Positions 51,201-58,920 are shown, counted from the stretch's first letter. The stretch is 64,000 nucleotides of DNA from Lewinellaceae bacterium (GCA_020636215.1 JACJYG010000010.1:248001-312000), one strand, 5' to 3'. Notes: a model not told the origin generated them from the sequence alone. Numbers and translations: made by a program.

Positions 51201-52548
51201 GGGCTACCGGCTGCATCGGCGCAAAGGCCCCTTCGCCGAGGTTGCGCTTGTAGTACCAGGCATCGGCCGTTTCCAGCAGTGCGCCATTGAGCCCCTCGGC
51301 GTGCAGGTCGGTGAACTGGTAGCTGCCACTCAGCCCCTGGGGCGCATGGCGGCGATCGTTGGCCTGAATGGATTGCTGCCGGTTGTCTACGGCAGCCCGG
51401 GAGTAGCCAAACTCTAGCGGCGGCATGGCATTCCGGATGTAACGCCCGGGGCTTTCCTCCCATTCATAGGCGGCGGCGGTGATGGCCGTCAGCTGGGTGG
51501 CGGTGGGGTGCTCGTCATACTGAAAATCGGTGCTGCGCACCAGGCGGGGCGCCGTACCCAGGCCGAATTCCGGGGGGAAGTGATGGAACATCAGTATCCT
51601 CCGGCACAGGCGGCGGGTGCGGATCTCAAAGCCGGCCCGCCCGCTGGAAAAGGCATCGGTGCGGGCCGGCCAGGTTTGTACTTCAGCCGGAGTGGGAAGG
51701 CCCTGGCTGTGCTCCCCATAGTCGAAAACCACCTGAAAAAGGTAGTCGCCTTCCTGTCCATGCTGCTGATTGCCGTATAGGATGCGTTTGAGGTACTGCT
51801 GGGGTTGGGGGTGGCGCCGCCGGTGATTTTCTGCGTGCAGGGGCGGCAGGTTGGCATTGTCTTCCTGTTTGTATTCATAAACGGTCACATTGCCTTTTTG
51901 GTCAAAGGTCTTGCACAGTAGCCAGGAGAAGATCCGCTGAGGATCGTTTGGGGCCGCAACTCGGCTGTTGCTATCCCATCCGTAAATACTGGTCACATTG
52001 GCGGCGCTCACCGAGCGCCAGTGCACGTCTCCGTTGCTTTGGCTGGTCCAGCGTTCGATCCGGGCAAACAGGCCTTCAGTTCTTGGAATGAAGCGTTCCA
52101 CCCAGTACGGGCTGCCGGCCAGGCTGCGGGTGAGTGTTTCCGGCGTCCATGCTCCGGTGGTGGAGTTGTAATTATATTTTTTAACCAGATCCTCGGCGCC
52201 GGATAAGAGGAAGGTGTCCTCGTTTTCCTGGTCGTTGTAGGTAGGCAGCAGGCGTTCGGTTTTGCGGCTGATCTGTGGTATTGCCAATTGCCAGCCGATG
52301 CCGAAGGGGCCGTTGCCTGAACCGGAATTGTAGCTTAAAGAGAGTTGCGGCGCCCCTCTGCCTGCAGTTACGGCAATGGGTACCGAAAAAGAGCCTGCAC
52401 CGGTAGCCGGATTGGCGGTAAATTTCTCACCAATACCTTTTATGGCGCCGCCGGATTTAGGCAACTCCAATTGAGGGAACAGCGTAGGAAGTTCAATTCC
52501 TTTTGATTGAGGCGCTGGTGAGTTTCCTTCAGAGCGTTCGGTAGTCAT
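45220..52548 (-). CDS. Fused TcB-TcC cocoon protein with C-terminal metalloprotease effector
   Basis: 2442 residues. An SpvB domain (~30-300, FTANPATGAGSFSVPI, LSLSYNSGSGNGPFGIGW) is followed by FG-GAP/VCBS calcium-like repeats (DLSGDGKPD ~516, DMTGDGLSD ~576, DIDGSGTTD ~630), the TcB beta-propeller region and RHS/YD repeats to ~2100. The RHS core ends DPAGLVDGVCLYQYSLSNP ... LRDGSG (2074-2100), the aspartyl self-cleavage site of TcC. The remaining 342 residues (2101-2442) are AT-rich and unlike the rest: HEFGHILGLED at 2274-2284 and a Met-turn-like NNLMAGGG (Met2341). TcB and TcC are one polypeptide here. Effector identity is inference. Confidence 0.92.
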   Translation of the reverse strand: MTTERSEGNSPAPQSKGIELPTLFPQLELPKSGGAIKGIGEKFTANPATGAGSFSVPIAVTAGRGAPQLSLSYNSGSGNGPFGIGWQLAIPQISRKTERLLPTYNDQENEDTFLLSGAEDLVKKYNYNSTTGAWTPETLTRSLAGSPYWVERFIPRTEGLFARIERWTSQSNGDVHWRSVSAANVTSIYGWDSNSRVAAPNDPQRIFSWLLCKTFDQKGNVTVYEYKQEDNANLPPLHAENHRRRHPQPQQYLKRILYGNQQHGQEGDYLFQVVFDYGEHSQGLPTPAEVQTWPARTDAFSSGRAGFEIRTRRLCRRILMFHHFPPEFGLGTAPRLVRSTDFQYDEHPTATQLTAITAAAYEWEESPGRYIRNAMPPLEFGYSRAAVDNRQQSIQANDRRHAPQGLSGSYQFTDLHAEGLNGALLETADAWYYKRNLGEGAFAPMQPVAQKPNWSNLAGGGSQLSNLEANGQVYLSRLGAEGGYVKLDANGQWSPFRPFSDNARIDFNDPNLRFIDLSGDGKPDILLLRDELLRWHPNHGEQGYGPEERAGTGAREEDGPALVFQNDLESIFLADMTGDGLSDIVRIRNGEICYWMNLGYGRFGEQVVMDKAPLFDTEGLFDPQKIRLGDIDGSGTTDILYLGGRKTHFWLNQSGNSWPAATELTAFPPTTNFTTVSLADLLGNGTACLVWSSPLTADAANPWRYIDIMGSTKPYLLTEVHNNMGTVSRMHYKPSTWFYLKDEREGRPWITKLPFPVQVVHKTEVECLITGHRFVSEYAYHHGYYDRAEREFRGFGFVEQWDDESFPAPTTDDPSGAFHRPRICLRSWFHVGAWELEGKISRQYEQEYWQPGIQLPESELLDSANWTAQERREGKRALRGQLLRQEVYTEDGHPDSDKPYTVMESRFQARQLQPLLGDNAHAVYLSLPLETMSAHYERNAQDPRLAHELTLEVDDFGNILSSASIAYPRQFGNASTDEDAIPEQYELKISYAEHEFFNQTDPLSDWYVKGVPLSTKTYEVTDQALTLPPFFRRQQVLDMLADSSTQRKLLAAQVNYYRPDADAAMLNPGRLPYGVVESQLLPYGAYALVLTDTILQEAYGSLLSQSEWEQLLADENYEQGTHAGIAGWWVRGGFAKYDPGNFFISEESVDRWGNISQVAYDSIFLFPVKVTDPLGNVVRARYDYRILQPLEITDPNGNRQQVAYDGFGRVIRTAVMGKSGENKGDALSPDPRAAWTAADPDSTVIEYHHDRFYTSGQPNFVHTYTRETHHYDLPPGATSRWLEARAYSDGFGRKLQSKAKVAPGQAHYVENGVLKARHSDPRWLGSGRTIYDNKGQAVRQYEPYFSTTPEYEAESQLVHWGVSPFIHYDALGRVVRTDMPDGTFTIVEFTPWMQRIYDANDTVMDSQWYADRISPAASLAEQQAAVQSAHHHNTPALQVLDVLGRPVWTASHNKDQVNNLDEKYYGRLVLDTVGNELEVRYKVSPTDRNGIRAASAVYDLAGRPLKSYSNDAGASYALLSIDNQPVYSWLPRGQRLRMEYDAFRRPRHLWLREAGATDEVLKEATIYGEAYSSSPEDQNMRGQVWKMHDQAGVAEVRAYDFKGAPLENSRRIFADYLEDGNWTGMEDASIALPPLGETFTSRIQYDALGRPTQNEAPDGSLTANEYDDGGALYKVKTRAPGAAQWAEHVQKIGYNEKGQRRYITHGNDAHTTYHYDPLSYRLTRLHTTRRRYTSGANYTEENIQDLHYTYDANGNITMIRDEAQQAVFFRNSVVEPHQQFIYDGLNRLVQAGGREQIGQQASGEQLQVPSAASGNLPYTNTAPNNHKALQHYTQRYRYDEVGNIQSWQHLASQHAYTRTYGYYPGTNRLKETTRGSNTTTYTYDAAGNIERLPQHSAPIRWNYENQPSRMDFAQSKVAYYRYDAGGERLRKVIEKSGNQREERIYLGNYEIYREYSGPSLTKERTTLHIADDNGRIALLESLTIPPSGGSGSEVLRYQLSNHLGTVGIELDTDGEIISYEEYHPYGATAFYWKNNNISQKRYRYTGKERDAESGLSYHSARYYLPWLGRWLSADPAGLVDGVCLYQYSLSNPVMLRDGSGMQSGGKCGGEGVYNPATNQIDITATIFLNFDNNALANQVPIVFDPLTGGFINTVNANGTLNPWAINLAQSWYINQVRSQIINDWSGKVLNNYNVNGVLRNVPINPNTINVQRAPAGMRERNLRRNQSLINVGDQNTARTLGLPTTAISGQISHIEESRKTGFFFLSRNGREAGHEFGHILGLEDRYIEGVVVWPNNGYNNPTLDITTTQNNRPIVNANSSRINFPVIPSGVNIAAGLNNLMAGGGNQLTQNQLQIAMNRNREENKIVPDHLYFINRDDANDIVYVNDSGGLIDRQGNVLNPDRYTGQKITNSLFLPHLDLLRRGGNQRLYRRGIRNYYNNMF

Positions 52549-52807
52549 AGCGTTTGGGGTGCTTCCGGTTCATTTTAAAAGATTATACCGAATAGCCTGC
52601 TCTCCTTGCTGTTTTGGCAGTTTTGTATTCTCCGAAAAACCAGCCTTTGGGGGGAGTCTTAAAGAACACGTAAAAAAGGTGACCAGCACCGGTTTACAGC
52701 AGGCTGTTCGGAGAAACGACAAAGCATAATCTTTGGCAAAAAAGCAAATAAACGGAATTTTTATGACATGCCTGGAGTGTTTTAACTAAAATCTGGATTT
52801 CCAATCC
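52549..52807. other. Intergenic, upstream region of the TcB-TcC gene
   Basis: 259 bases with no coding frame. Weak inverted words (TTCTCCGAA ... TTCGGAGAA) span it, which could form a long stem-loop; no clear TAnnTTTG promoter was found for the minus strand. Confidence 0.35.
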
Positions 52808-53101
52808 TTACCCCAGCAATCCACTCCAATCACTCCCCACCTCATAAGCAACCGGTTCGGGTTGCCCCTGCCGGAACAGCCAGGCCGCCGGTTCATCGGA
52901 AGCAGCGCTTCCCAGGAGATTCAGCTGATTATCTTTGAGCAACAGCATGCTGCTTTCATAGAGCGCCAGCACTGGCTGCCGGTTCTGCGGCTTGGCGTGG
53001 AACTTGCGGATGCGCTCGGCGCGGCTCTCGCCGCTATGCCATTCGCTTTCTTTCAACGGGTAGTGCTTGAGGAGGTATTCCCCAAGTTTGTGCTTTCTCA
53101 T
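52808..53101 (-). CDS. Small protein resembling the C-terminus of peptidase E/S51
   Basis: 97 residues whose ATG directly abuts the CHAT gene stop. The order HSGESRAERIRKFH, PVLALYESSMLLL, LNLLG, AWLFRQGQPEPVAYE resembles the last third of S51 peptidase E/cyanophycinase-like proteins. The N-terminal two thirds with the nucleophile Ser elbow are absent, so it is either a remnant or a stand-alone non-catalytic protein. The match is by eye only. It sits between the CHAT and TcB-TcC genes on the same strand. Confidence 0.5.
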   Translation of the reverse strand: MRKHKLGEYLLKHYPLKESEWHSGESRAERIRKFHAKPQNRQPVLALYESSMLLLKDNQLNLLGSAASDEPAAWLFRQGQPEPVAYEVGSDWSGLLG

Positions 53102-54523
53102 TTATTCTCTTCTCCTGAGCAATCTCCATATTACCAGGAGCAGTGCAAGGAGAGGGATCCATAGCATCCACAAGGGGAAAGCCGGCGCAGCGGCATGCGG
53201 GAAATTAGGAGACTCCACATAAACCAGCTTTCGATAAACCGGGATATTTTTCGAAACGGCCCCTTCCTGGCTTTCGATTCGTACGGCCACTGAAATGACG
53301 AGGGGGTGGCGGCCTTCCCGCAAGGGAGAAATTTCCCATTCCCAGAACGAAAAGGAAGCATCCTGAAGGCCGACGTACTGCTTTTCTTCAGTCAGGGCTT
53401 CAATGTAAAAGTTGCGGGATTCCGGAGGGCTGGGGTCGATCAGCCGGGCGGCCATCACCTCACTTATTTTAATGCTGTCCAACCGAATGTCCGCTTCTTT
53501 AAGTGTTTGTATAGAATCCTTAAAAAGGGAATCCTGAGATAGCGAATCCAGTTTGTAATAATCATGGTATTCGGCGGCAATGTCCGGGTTTTGCTTCAGA
53601 ATGTCCTCGAGGAGGCTATCCGCGTCTTGTCTGGATATGACCAGGATGCTTTTATAGAAGGCTTCGGTGTACATTTCTCCGGGCAGGTAATAGGCAAGTT
53701 TGCCATCCTTGAGGTTTGCATTAGGTGCTGGTTCTTCTTCTGCTTCAAGTTGCTGATCGGCTGGAGCATTATCTGAATGCCTGGCGGCGCCAGCAGAAAG
53801 CATCCAAATGCCAGATACCAGCGCTATCACCACCAGGGCCGAGAGCGCTACCATTCGTCGTATCCGGGCCCTGCTTCGTTGGTATTCCTGCAACACGGAA
53901 TCTATCGTCCAATCAAGTACGCTGGCGTCTCGGACGTACAAGCCCCAAGGGAACTTCCCCTGTGCCGCTTCCCTGAAATTAATGCCCCGGTATACGGAAA
54001 TAGGCTCCGGATGGCTGTTGCCTAAAAAGGAACTCGCCGTTGCAAAGGCCTCCGCGATGGATTTCCCTCCGGTCAGGGCTTTGTAGAAGCGTTCTGCAAG
54101 TTGGGATGCCTTGTCATCTTCCACATCGGCGGTGGTGGCAATAACCGCCGGCGCCCCTTTGCTCCATAAAGCGTTGACCTGGGCCGCATTGGAACATCCA
54201 TTGAGGAATACCAGTTTCAACGGATCTTGTTGGCCAATCAGGGTGCTCAGGCTATCCGAGCGGGCATCCGGGCCGTCGAGCACCAGGAGGTTTTGGTTGG
54301 AATGGCCGCCGTAATGGAAGATGTAAATTCGATTGTGATAACGGTCAAAGGTATTGTAGATGTCTGCCAGCGTGGTTTGCCCCATCGACAGGTACTGGAT
54401 GGCCTCCTGTTGGTCCTTTTCCGCCAAGGCCTCCCGCACGGCGCGTTCCTCCTGGTCAAGGCGGAGCTTGGCAGCTTTGTCGTTGGCAAAAGCGAAAAGG
54501 AATAGGGGGCGTTTGTAGGGCAT
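53102..54523 (-). CDS. Membrane-anchored CHAT (caspase-like) protein
   Basis: 473 residues. The CHAT domain occupies ~1-190 with the His motif HYGGHS (His74) and the Cys motif FLNGCSN (Cys110), the caspase-type dyad. A membrane helix follows at ~223-244 (ALSALVVIALVSGIWML), then an extra-cytoplasmic region of ~200 residues ending in a beta-sandwich-like part and a second helix (~447-468) with a basic RRRE end. The protease would face the cytoplasm with a periplasmic sensor-like loop between two helices. It is the first gene of a minus-strand run into the Tc toxin genes. Confidence 0.82.
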   Translation of the reverse strand: MPYKRPLFLFAFANDKAAKLRLDQEERAVREALAEKDQQEAIQYLSMGQTTLADIYNTFDRYHNRIYIFHYGGHSNQNLLVLDGPDARSDSLSTLIGQQDPLKLVFLNGCSNAAQVNALWSKGAPAVIATTADVEDDKASQLAERFYKALTGGKSIAEAFATASSFLGNSHPEPISVYRGINFREAAQGKFPWGLYVRDASVLDWTIDSVLQEYQRSRARIRRMVALSALVVIALVSGIWMLSAGAARHSDNAPADQQLEAEEEPAPNANLKDGKLAYYLPGEMYTEAFYKSILVISRQDADSLLEDILKQNPDIAAEYHDYYKLDSLSQDSLFKDSIQTLKEADIRLDSIKISEVMAARLIDPSPPESRNFYIEALTEEKQYVGLQDASFSFWEWEISPLREGRHPLVISVAVRIESQEGAVSKNIPVYRKLVYVESPNFPHAAAPAFPLWMLWIPLLALLLVIWRLLRRRE

Positions 54524-54601
54524 AGGTTAAGGTAATTGGAAGGCTTTAAATTACGAAGATTGCGGCTTTTTTTCTACTGTTTTGCGCCTTTGTCCCTGGA
54601 T

Positions 54602-54801
54602 ATGAATATTTTACGACTGAAGGAAGCCAATAGGAGCTGTCATATCACCCTCAGTTCACCAATACCAAACTGGAACTGGAAGGCCTTCTGGGCAGGAAAG
54701 TTGATCTGGTGGATTATCAGGCAATAAAACCTTTATTGAGGGAAAAGCTCTTGATGCTAATTAGTAACCCACCGGCCGCCGGTTATCTAGCACCGCAATA
54801 A
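54602..54801 (+). pseudogene. MNT-type nucleotidyltransferase remnant
   Basis: An ATG at 54602 gives MNILRLKEANRS, the usual start of MNT antitoxin proteins. The C-terminal part (54637-54801) then appears in another frame as LELEGLLGRKVDLVDYQAI followed by KPLLREKLLMLI. The central GSxARGE...DxD catalytic segment is missing, so an internal deletion plus frame change has destroyed the gene. No HEPN partner follows; the tail overlaps the convergent ParE gene. Confidence 0.6.
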
Positions 54802-55052
54802 TCTCCACTTCTTTCCGAATCTCATCCACCCGATAGTAAGCGGTGGTTTGGGGGGGTAATGACACATTTCCTCATGCCAGGAAATTTTTCAGAGGCGGGA
54901 AAGATGTAGGGCATCGAGGCCATAATCTCCATCGTGCGAGCCAGTTTATCCAGAAAGTTATCGCGGACTTGCTCAGGCCAATTATCTTCCAGGTAGAGGA
55001 TGATATCCTGCACTTGATCATAGGCCGTCTGCGAAAGGTAAACCTGCATCAC
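54761..55052 (-). pseudogene. ParE/RelE-type toxin split at a G7 tract
   Basis: The first frame from the ATG at 55052 reads MMQVYLSQTAYDQVQDIILYLEDNWPE-type ParE sequence, to CVITPPNHRLLSGG and a stop. In another frame the same stretch continues TTAYYRVDEIRKEVEII and AVLDNRRPVGY to a stop at 54761-54763, exactly the family's C-terminal strand pair. The frames join if one base is changed in the G7 run at 54850-54856 (C run on the coding strand), giving ~97 residues, the normal length. The antitoxin upstream overlaps the ATG by four bases and is intact. Confidence 0.8.
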
Positions 55053-55279
55053 TGCGCCTTGCGGTATTGGTCCAGCAACGCCTGAAAAGGAATCCTTCGC
55101 CCTTCGTCCAGGTCCTTAGCCCCCTTGCGGATAACTTCCTTTTCCGCATCATTCAATTCATCCCAGATATCCACCCGCGGCTGCAATAGGTTCTCAATCT
55201 GCAGGATGATCCCCTCATCCACCATTTCCGCAAGGCGCTCAACAATCAGCAATTTCCTTTCTTCGATGCTCAGGTTCAT
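55049..55279 (-). CDS. Antitoxin of a ParE/RelE-type module
   Basis: 76 residues, helical and acidic (IEERKLLIVERLAEMVDEG ... WDELNDAEKEVIRKGAKDLDEGRRIPF). This type of small protein precedes ParE/RelE-family toxins. The stop overlaps the toxin ATG by four bases (ATGA), the usual coupling. It probably binds the toxin through the C-terminal segment and represses the pair. Confidence 0.75.
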   Translation of the reverse strand: MNLSIEERKLLIVERLAEMVDEGIILQIENLLQPRVDIWDELNDAEKEVIRKGAKDLDEGRRIPFQALLDQYRKAQ

Positions 55280-55472
55280 ATATCATTGTCTTTATTGGAT
55301 TTTTCCAAATTTACAAACATTCTTTTAACGAATCAAAGCAGTTGGTAGTTTCATGGCAATATTGGAGGACGCCACTTCGTAACCACTCCTGGACTGGCAA
55401 AGCCCGAACTTCAGGGCCAACATTTGGCCATTCCTTATACAAAAAAAGCGGCGCAAAAAAGGGAGGAGTATT

Positions 55473-56465
55473 CTAATGCACCAGCCAACCATTAAAATCC
55501 CCAACAATCCTATCCATAAAAGTACTGACGCCTTCATCAAATTGCTGGAGGCCCGGGTTTTCTTCCTGCCAGGCCACAATTTCTTTTACACCTGTTTGGA
55601 AGGGGATCTGAGGGTTGAAATCAGGGACGAATTTCCGGATCTTGGTATTGTCAAAGATCATGCTGTGGGCCTTGTCGCCCAATAGCCCGTCTCCGATGGC
55701 CTTATCGTATTTGGCGATGATTTCCGAAGGAATATGCACTAAATGGGGTTCTACATTCAGCGCTTGGGCGAAAAGGCGGTAAATGTTGTTCCACGGCAGC
55801 CACTCATCGGAAGTGATATGGAATGCTTCATGAATAGCGGCCGCGTTCCCCAGCAGGCCCACCAGCCCCACTGCAAAATCTCGGTGGTGGGTAAGCGTCC
55901 AGAGCGATGTGCCGTCTCCGGGTACGACTACCGGTAAGCCCTGTTTCATCCTTTGTAAGGCCGTATATCCGCCGATCATCGGAACCTTCGTTTTGTCATA
56001 GGTGTGCGAGGGGCGGACGATAGTGTAGGGAAAGCCATTTTTGGCGTATGCTTCCTGCAAGAGGTTTTCACAAGCTATCTTTTTTCTCGAGTACTCCCAA
56101 AATGGGTTATCCAGGGGCGTGTCCTCCGTGATGGGAAGCTTTTGCGGAGGTTTCTGGTAAGCGGAGGCGGTGCTGATGAACAGGAATTGGCCGGTATTGC
56201 CTGAAAATAAGGCGAGGCTGTTTTGAATGTGTTCAGGTTCATAGGCGATCCAGTCCACCACCACATCAAAGGTGTGGCCCTGAAGGGCGCGTTTTGTTTC
56301 CGCTACATTTCTGATGTCGGAAATGATGGTTTTAACCCCGTCAATTTTTCTCAGGCCAATGCTCTTTCCCCGGTTCAGGTGAAACAGTTCGATCCCCCGG
56401 GAGACTGCCAATTCGGAACAGGCTGAACTGATGACTCCGGTGCCGCCAATGAATAATACTTTCAT
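55473..56465 (-). CDS. NAD-dependent epimerase/dehydratase family protein
   Basis: 330 residues of the extended SDR fold. KVLFIGGTGVISSA supplies the dinucleotide-binding glycines, TISDIRN the adenine site, FISTASAYQKPP the Ser and Tyr region, and YSRKK the catalytic YxxxK. VRPSHTYDKTKVPMIGGY and HHRDFAVGLVGLLGN resemble the plant CSP41/nucleoside-sugar epimerase-like branch. The substrate is unknown. Confidence 0.82.
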   Translation of the reverse strand: MKVLFIGGTGVISSACSELAVSRGIELFHLNRGKSIGLRKIDGVKTIISDIRNVAETKRALQGHTFDVVVDWIAYEPEHIQNSLALFSGNTGQFLFISTASAYQKPPQKLPITEDTPLDNPFWEYSRKKIACENLLQEAYAKNGFPYTIVRPSHTYDKTKVPMIGGYTALQRMKQGLPVVVPGDGTSLWTLTHHRDFAVGLVGLLGNAAAIHEAFHITSDEWLPWNNIYRLFAQALNVEPHLVHIPSEIIAKYDKAIGDGLLGDKAHSMIFDNTKIRKFVPDFNPQIPFQTGVKEIVAWQEENPGLQQFDEGVSTFMDRIVGDFNGWLVH

Positions 56466-56562
56466 AGGGTTGTTATTTGAACAAGCGCTTAATCTGATAA
56501 ATCCCGTTAACAGCCGCGAATGCCGCTCTTTGGGGGATTGTTCTTAGGCTCTTCTTGAGGGC

Positions 56563-57762
56563 CTAACTCCCTAACGCCCACTCCAGATCCCCAATAATAT
56601 CCTCCACGTTCTCAATGCCCACCGACAGCCGGACCAGCCCGTCGGTAATGCCGTTTTCCAGGCGGATCTCCCGGGGTACATTGAGGTGCGACATGGAGGC
56701 CGGGTGGAGGATGAGGGTATCTACATCGCCCATGGTCGGGGCGAGGCTGCAGAACTCGATACGGTTCATAAATTCTTTGCCGGCCTCCAGGCCGCCCTTC
56801 AGCTCGAAGCTGAGCATGCCGCCGAAGTCCCGCATTTGTTTTTTCGCCAGTTCGTGGCTGGAGTGGCTTTTCAAGCCGGGGTAGTTCACCCGGGCCACTT
56901 TGGGGTGGCTTTCCAGCCATTCGGCGACCTGCTGGGCGTTGCGGCAATGGCGCTCCATGCGTACTTCCAGGGTCTTCAGGCCGTTGTGGATCAACCAGGC
57001 GTCCCAGGCATTGCAGTTGGTGCCGAGCAGCTTGAGCCTGGGGAAGATAGCTTCTTTCATTAAGGCCTGATCTTTCCCGACAATAGCGCCGGCGGTGGAA
57101 TTGCCGTGGCCGTTGAGGTATTTGGTGGTAGAGTGCACTACGAAATCGGCGCCGAACCCCAGCGGTTGTTGCAGATAAGGGGTCGCAAAGGTATTGTCGG
57201 CCACCACATGGCAACCGGCTTGTTGGCCGATCTGGCAAAGGGCGGCCATATCGAGGCACTCCAGGGTGGGGTTGGCGGGGGTTTCGAAATACAACAGCTT
57301 GATGGTGCGGTCCTGAGCAAGTAAATGGGTAATGGCTTCGCTGTCAGATAGCCTGGCCAGCACCAGGCCGATGTTCAGTGGTTCCAGCACCTTGCGGAAC
57401 AAGTCAGTAGTGCCGCCGTAAAGGTTGCCCTGGCTGAGGATCTTATCGCCGGGTTTCAGCAAGCCGAGGATCAGCGTTGAAATAGCGGACATGCCGGAAC
57501 TGGTCAGGTAGCCAAAGGCTTCGAAGCCCAAACCATGGCTTTCCAGCCGGGCGATCTTTTCCGCTACCGCATCGATCGTCGGGTTGCCAAAACGGCTGTA
57601 CAGATGCCCGGGGCGTTGGCCGGTAAATACTTCCATGCCCTCCTCGATGCTCTCGAATTCAAAGGAGGAAGTGGCGTATATCGGAAGCTGATGTGGTTTG
57701 GTCGTTCTTTTCTCTTCCGGGCCGTGCACGCAACTGGACCCGAAACCAATCGTTCTTTTCAT
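56563..57762 (-). CDS. Trans-sulfuration PLP enzyme (methionine gamma-lyase-like)
   Basis: 399 residues of the Cys/Met metabolism PLP family. SRFGNPTIDAVAEKIARLE, FGYLTSSGMSAIST, the PLP lysine in VVHSTTKYLNGHGNSTAGAIVG, VNYPGLKSHSSHELAKKQM and LSVGIENVEDIIGDLEWAL are typical. The active-site Cys that marks true methionine gamma-lyases (YGCT) is Gly here (YGGT), so cystathionine gamma-lyase/synthase or O-acetylhomoserine chemistry is equally possible. Confidence 0.85.
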   Translation of the reverse strand: MKRTIGFGSSCVHGPEEKRTTKPHQLPIYATSSFEFESIEEGMEVFTGQRPGHLYSRFGNPTIDAVAEKIARLESHGLGFEAFGYLTSSGMSAISTLILGLLKPGDKILSQGNLYGGTTDLFRKVLEPLNIGLVLARLSDSEAITHLLAQDRTIKLLYFETPANPTLECLDMAALCQIGQQAGCHVVADNTFATPYLQQPLGFGADFVVHSTTKYLNGHGNSTAGAIVGKDQALMKEAIFPRLKLLGTNCNAWDAWLIHNGLKTLEVRMERHCRNAQQVAEWLESHPKVARVNYPGLKSHSSHELAKKQMRDFGGMLSFELKGGLEAGKEFMNRIEFCSLAPTMGDVDTLILHPASMSHLNVPREIRLENGITDGLVRLSVGIENVEDIIGDLEWALGS

Positions 57763-57867
57763 TGTTGCTTAATTTAGTATGCCGGATATCAGCGGCAGTT
57801 TTGGGGATACAGAATAAGCGGTTAATTTTGCAGTCCGCCATTTCGGCGGCTACAGGAAAGAAGAAAC

Positions 57868-58920
57868 ATGCAAGATAATTATTCAGACGATTATTTTGAT
57901 TACCAGGTCATCCAGGTTGACCGGAAGCAGTCATCTATCCGGATCGATAAGTTCCTCATGGATAGGCTGGAGCGCACGTCCCGCAACCGGGTGCAGAACG
58001 CCATCCGGTCGGGTGCGATCCGGGTGGATGGCAAGGAAATCAAACCGAACTATAAGATCCGGCCAGGAGAAGAGATATCGGTGGTGATCCCCCGGCCGCC
58101 GGGAGATGGGGGAGGGGTGCTTCCCCAGGAAATCCCCTTGAATATTCTCTACGAAGATGAGGACCTCCTGGTGCTCCACAAGCCGGCAGGCATGGTGGTG
58201 CATCCCGGTATTGGGCACCATCGGAACACCCTGGTCAACGCCCTGGCCTACCACTTCGGGGAGCAGAACCTGCCGGTAATGGATAATAACCAATCGGACC
58301 GCCTCGGACTGGTGCACCGCATCGATAAGAATACTTCCGGCCTGCTGGTGGTGGCCAAGTCAGACTACGCGATGACCCACCTCGCCAAGCAGTTTTATTA
58401 CCATACCGTAGAGCGCACTTATCATGCGCTGGTTTGGGGAGAACCGGAAGCGGACGAAGGCACGGTCATTGCTAATGTCGGGCGCCATCCCCGCTTCCGG
58501 CAGAAATTCACCACTTTCCCGGAGGGAGATGCCGGTAAGTGGGCGGTCACGCATTACAAAGTGCTGGAACGCTTGTATTACGTCAGCCTTATTCAGTGTA
58601 ATCTGGAGACCGGCCGCACCCACCAGATCCGGGTGCACATGGAATCCCTGGGGCACCCGCTGTTCAACGATGAACGCTACGGGGGCGACCGCATCGTGAA
58701 AGGGACTGTTTTCAGTAAGTATAAAACGTTTGTGGAGAATACCTTTACGGTGATGCCCCGGCATGCGCTGCACGCCAAATCGCTGGGTTTTATTCACCCC
58801 CGGACTGGTAAGGAAATGTATTTTGAATCGGAACTCCCTTCTGATTTTCAGGAAGCGCTGGAACGCTGGCGCCGGTATGTGGCCGGGCGAAAGGCCACCA
58901 CCAATAACGAATTCGACTGA
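57868..58920 (+). CDS. rluD: RluA-family rRNA pseudouridine synthase (RluD-like)
   Basis: 350 residues. An S4 RNA-binding domain (~25-85, IRIDKFLMDRLERTSRNRVQ) precedes the catalytic domain with LVLHKPAGMVVHPG and the catalytic Asp in GLVHRIDKNTSGLLVVAK. HQIRVHMESLGHPLFNDERYGG follows. It isomerises uridines in 23S rRNA. The stop overlaps the next start (TGATG). Confidence 0.93.
   Translation: MQDNYSDDYFDYQVIQVDRKQSSIRIDKFLMDRLERTSRNRVQNAIRSGAIRVDGKEIKPNYKIRPGEEISVVIPRPPGDGGGVLPQEIPLNILYEDEDLLVLHKPAGMVVHPGIGHHRNTLVNALAYHFGEQNLPVMDNNQSDRLGLVHRIDKNTSGLLVVAKSDYAMTHLAKQFYYHTVERTYHALVWGEPEADEGTVIANVGRHPRFRQKFTTFPEGDAGKWAVTHYKVLERLYYVSLIQCNLETGRTHQIRVHMESLGHPLFNDERYGGDRIVKGTVFSKYKTFVENTFTVMPRHALHAKSLGFIHPRTGKEMYFESELPSDFQEALERWRRYVAGRKATTNNEFD

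Noticed and set aside
49552..51417. A 621-codon plus-strand open frame inside the TcB-TcC gene
   Set aside because: Antisense to VCBS/TcB domains; Val/Gly/Ala-rich shadow composition and no domain.
55280..55472. Minus-strand frame reading EWPNVGPEVRALPVQEWL
   Set aside because: Looks protein-like but has no start codon, overlaps nothing diagnostic and I recognise no family; not enough to call a gene remnant.
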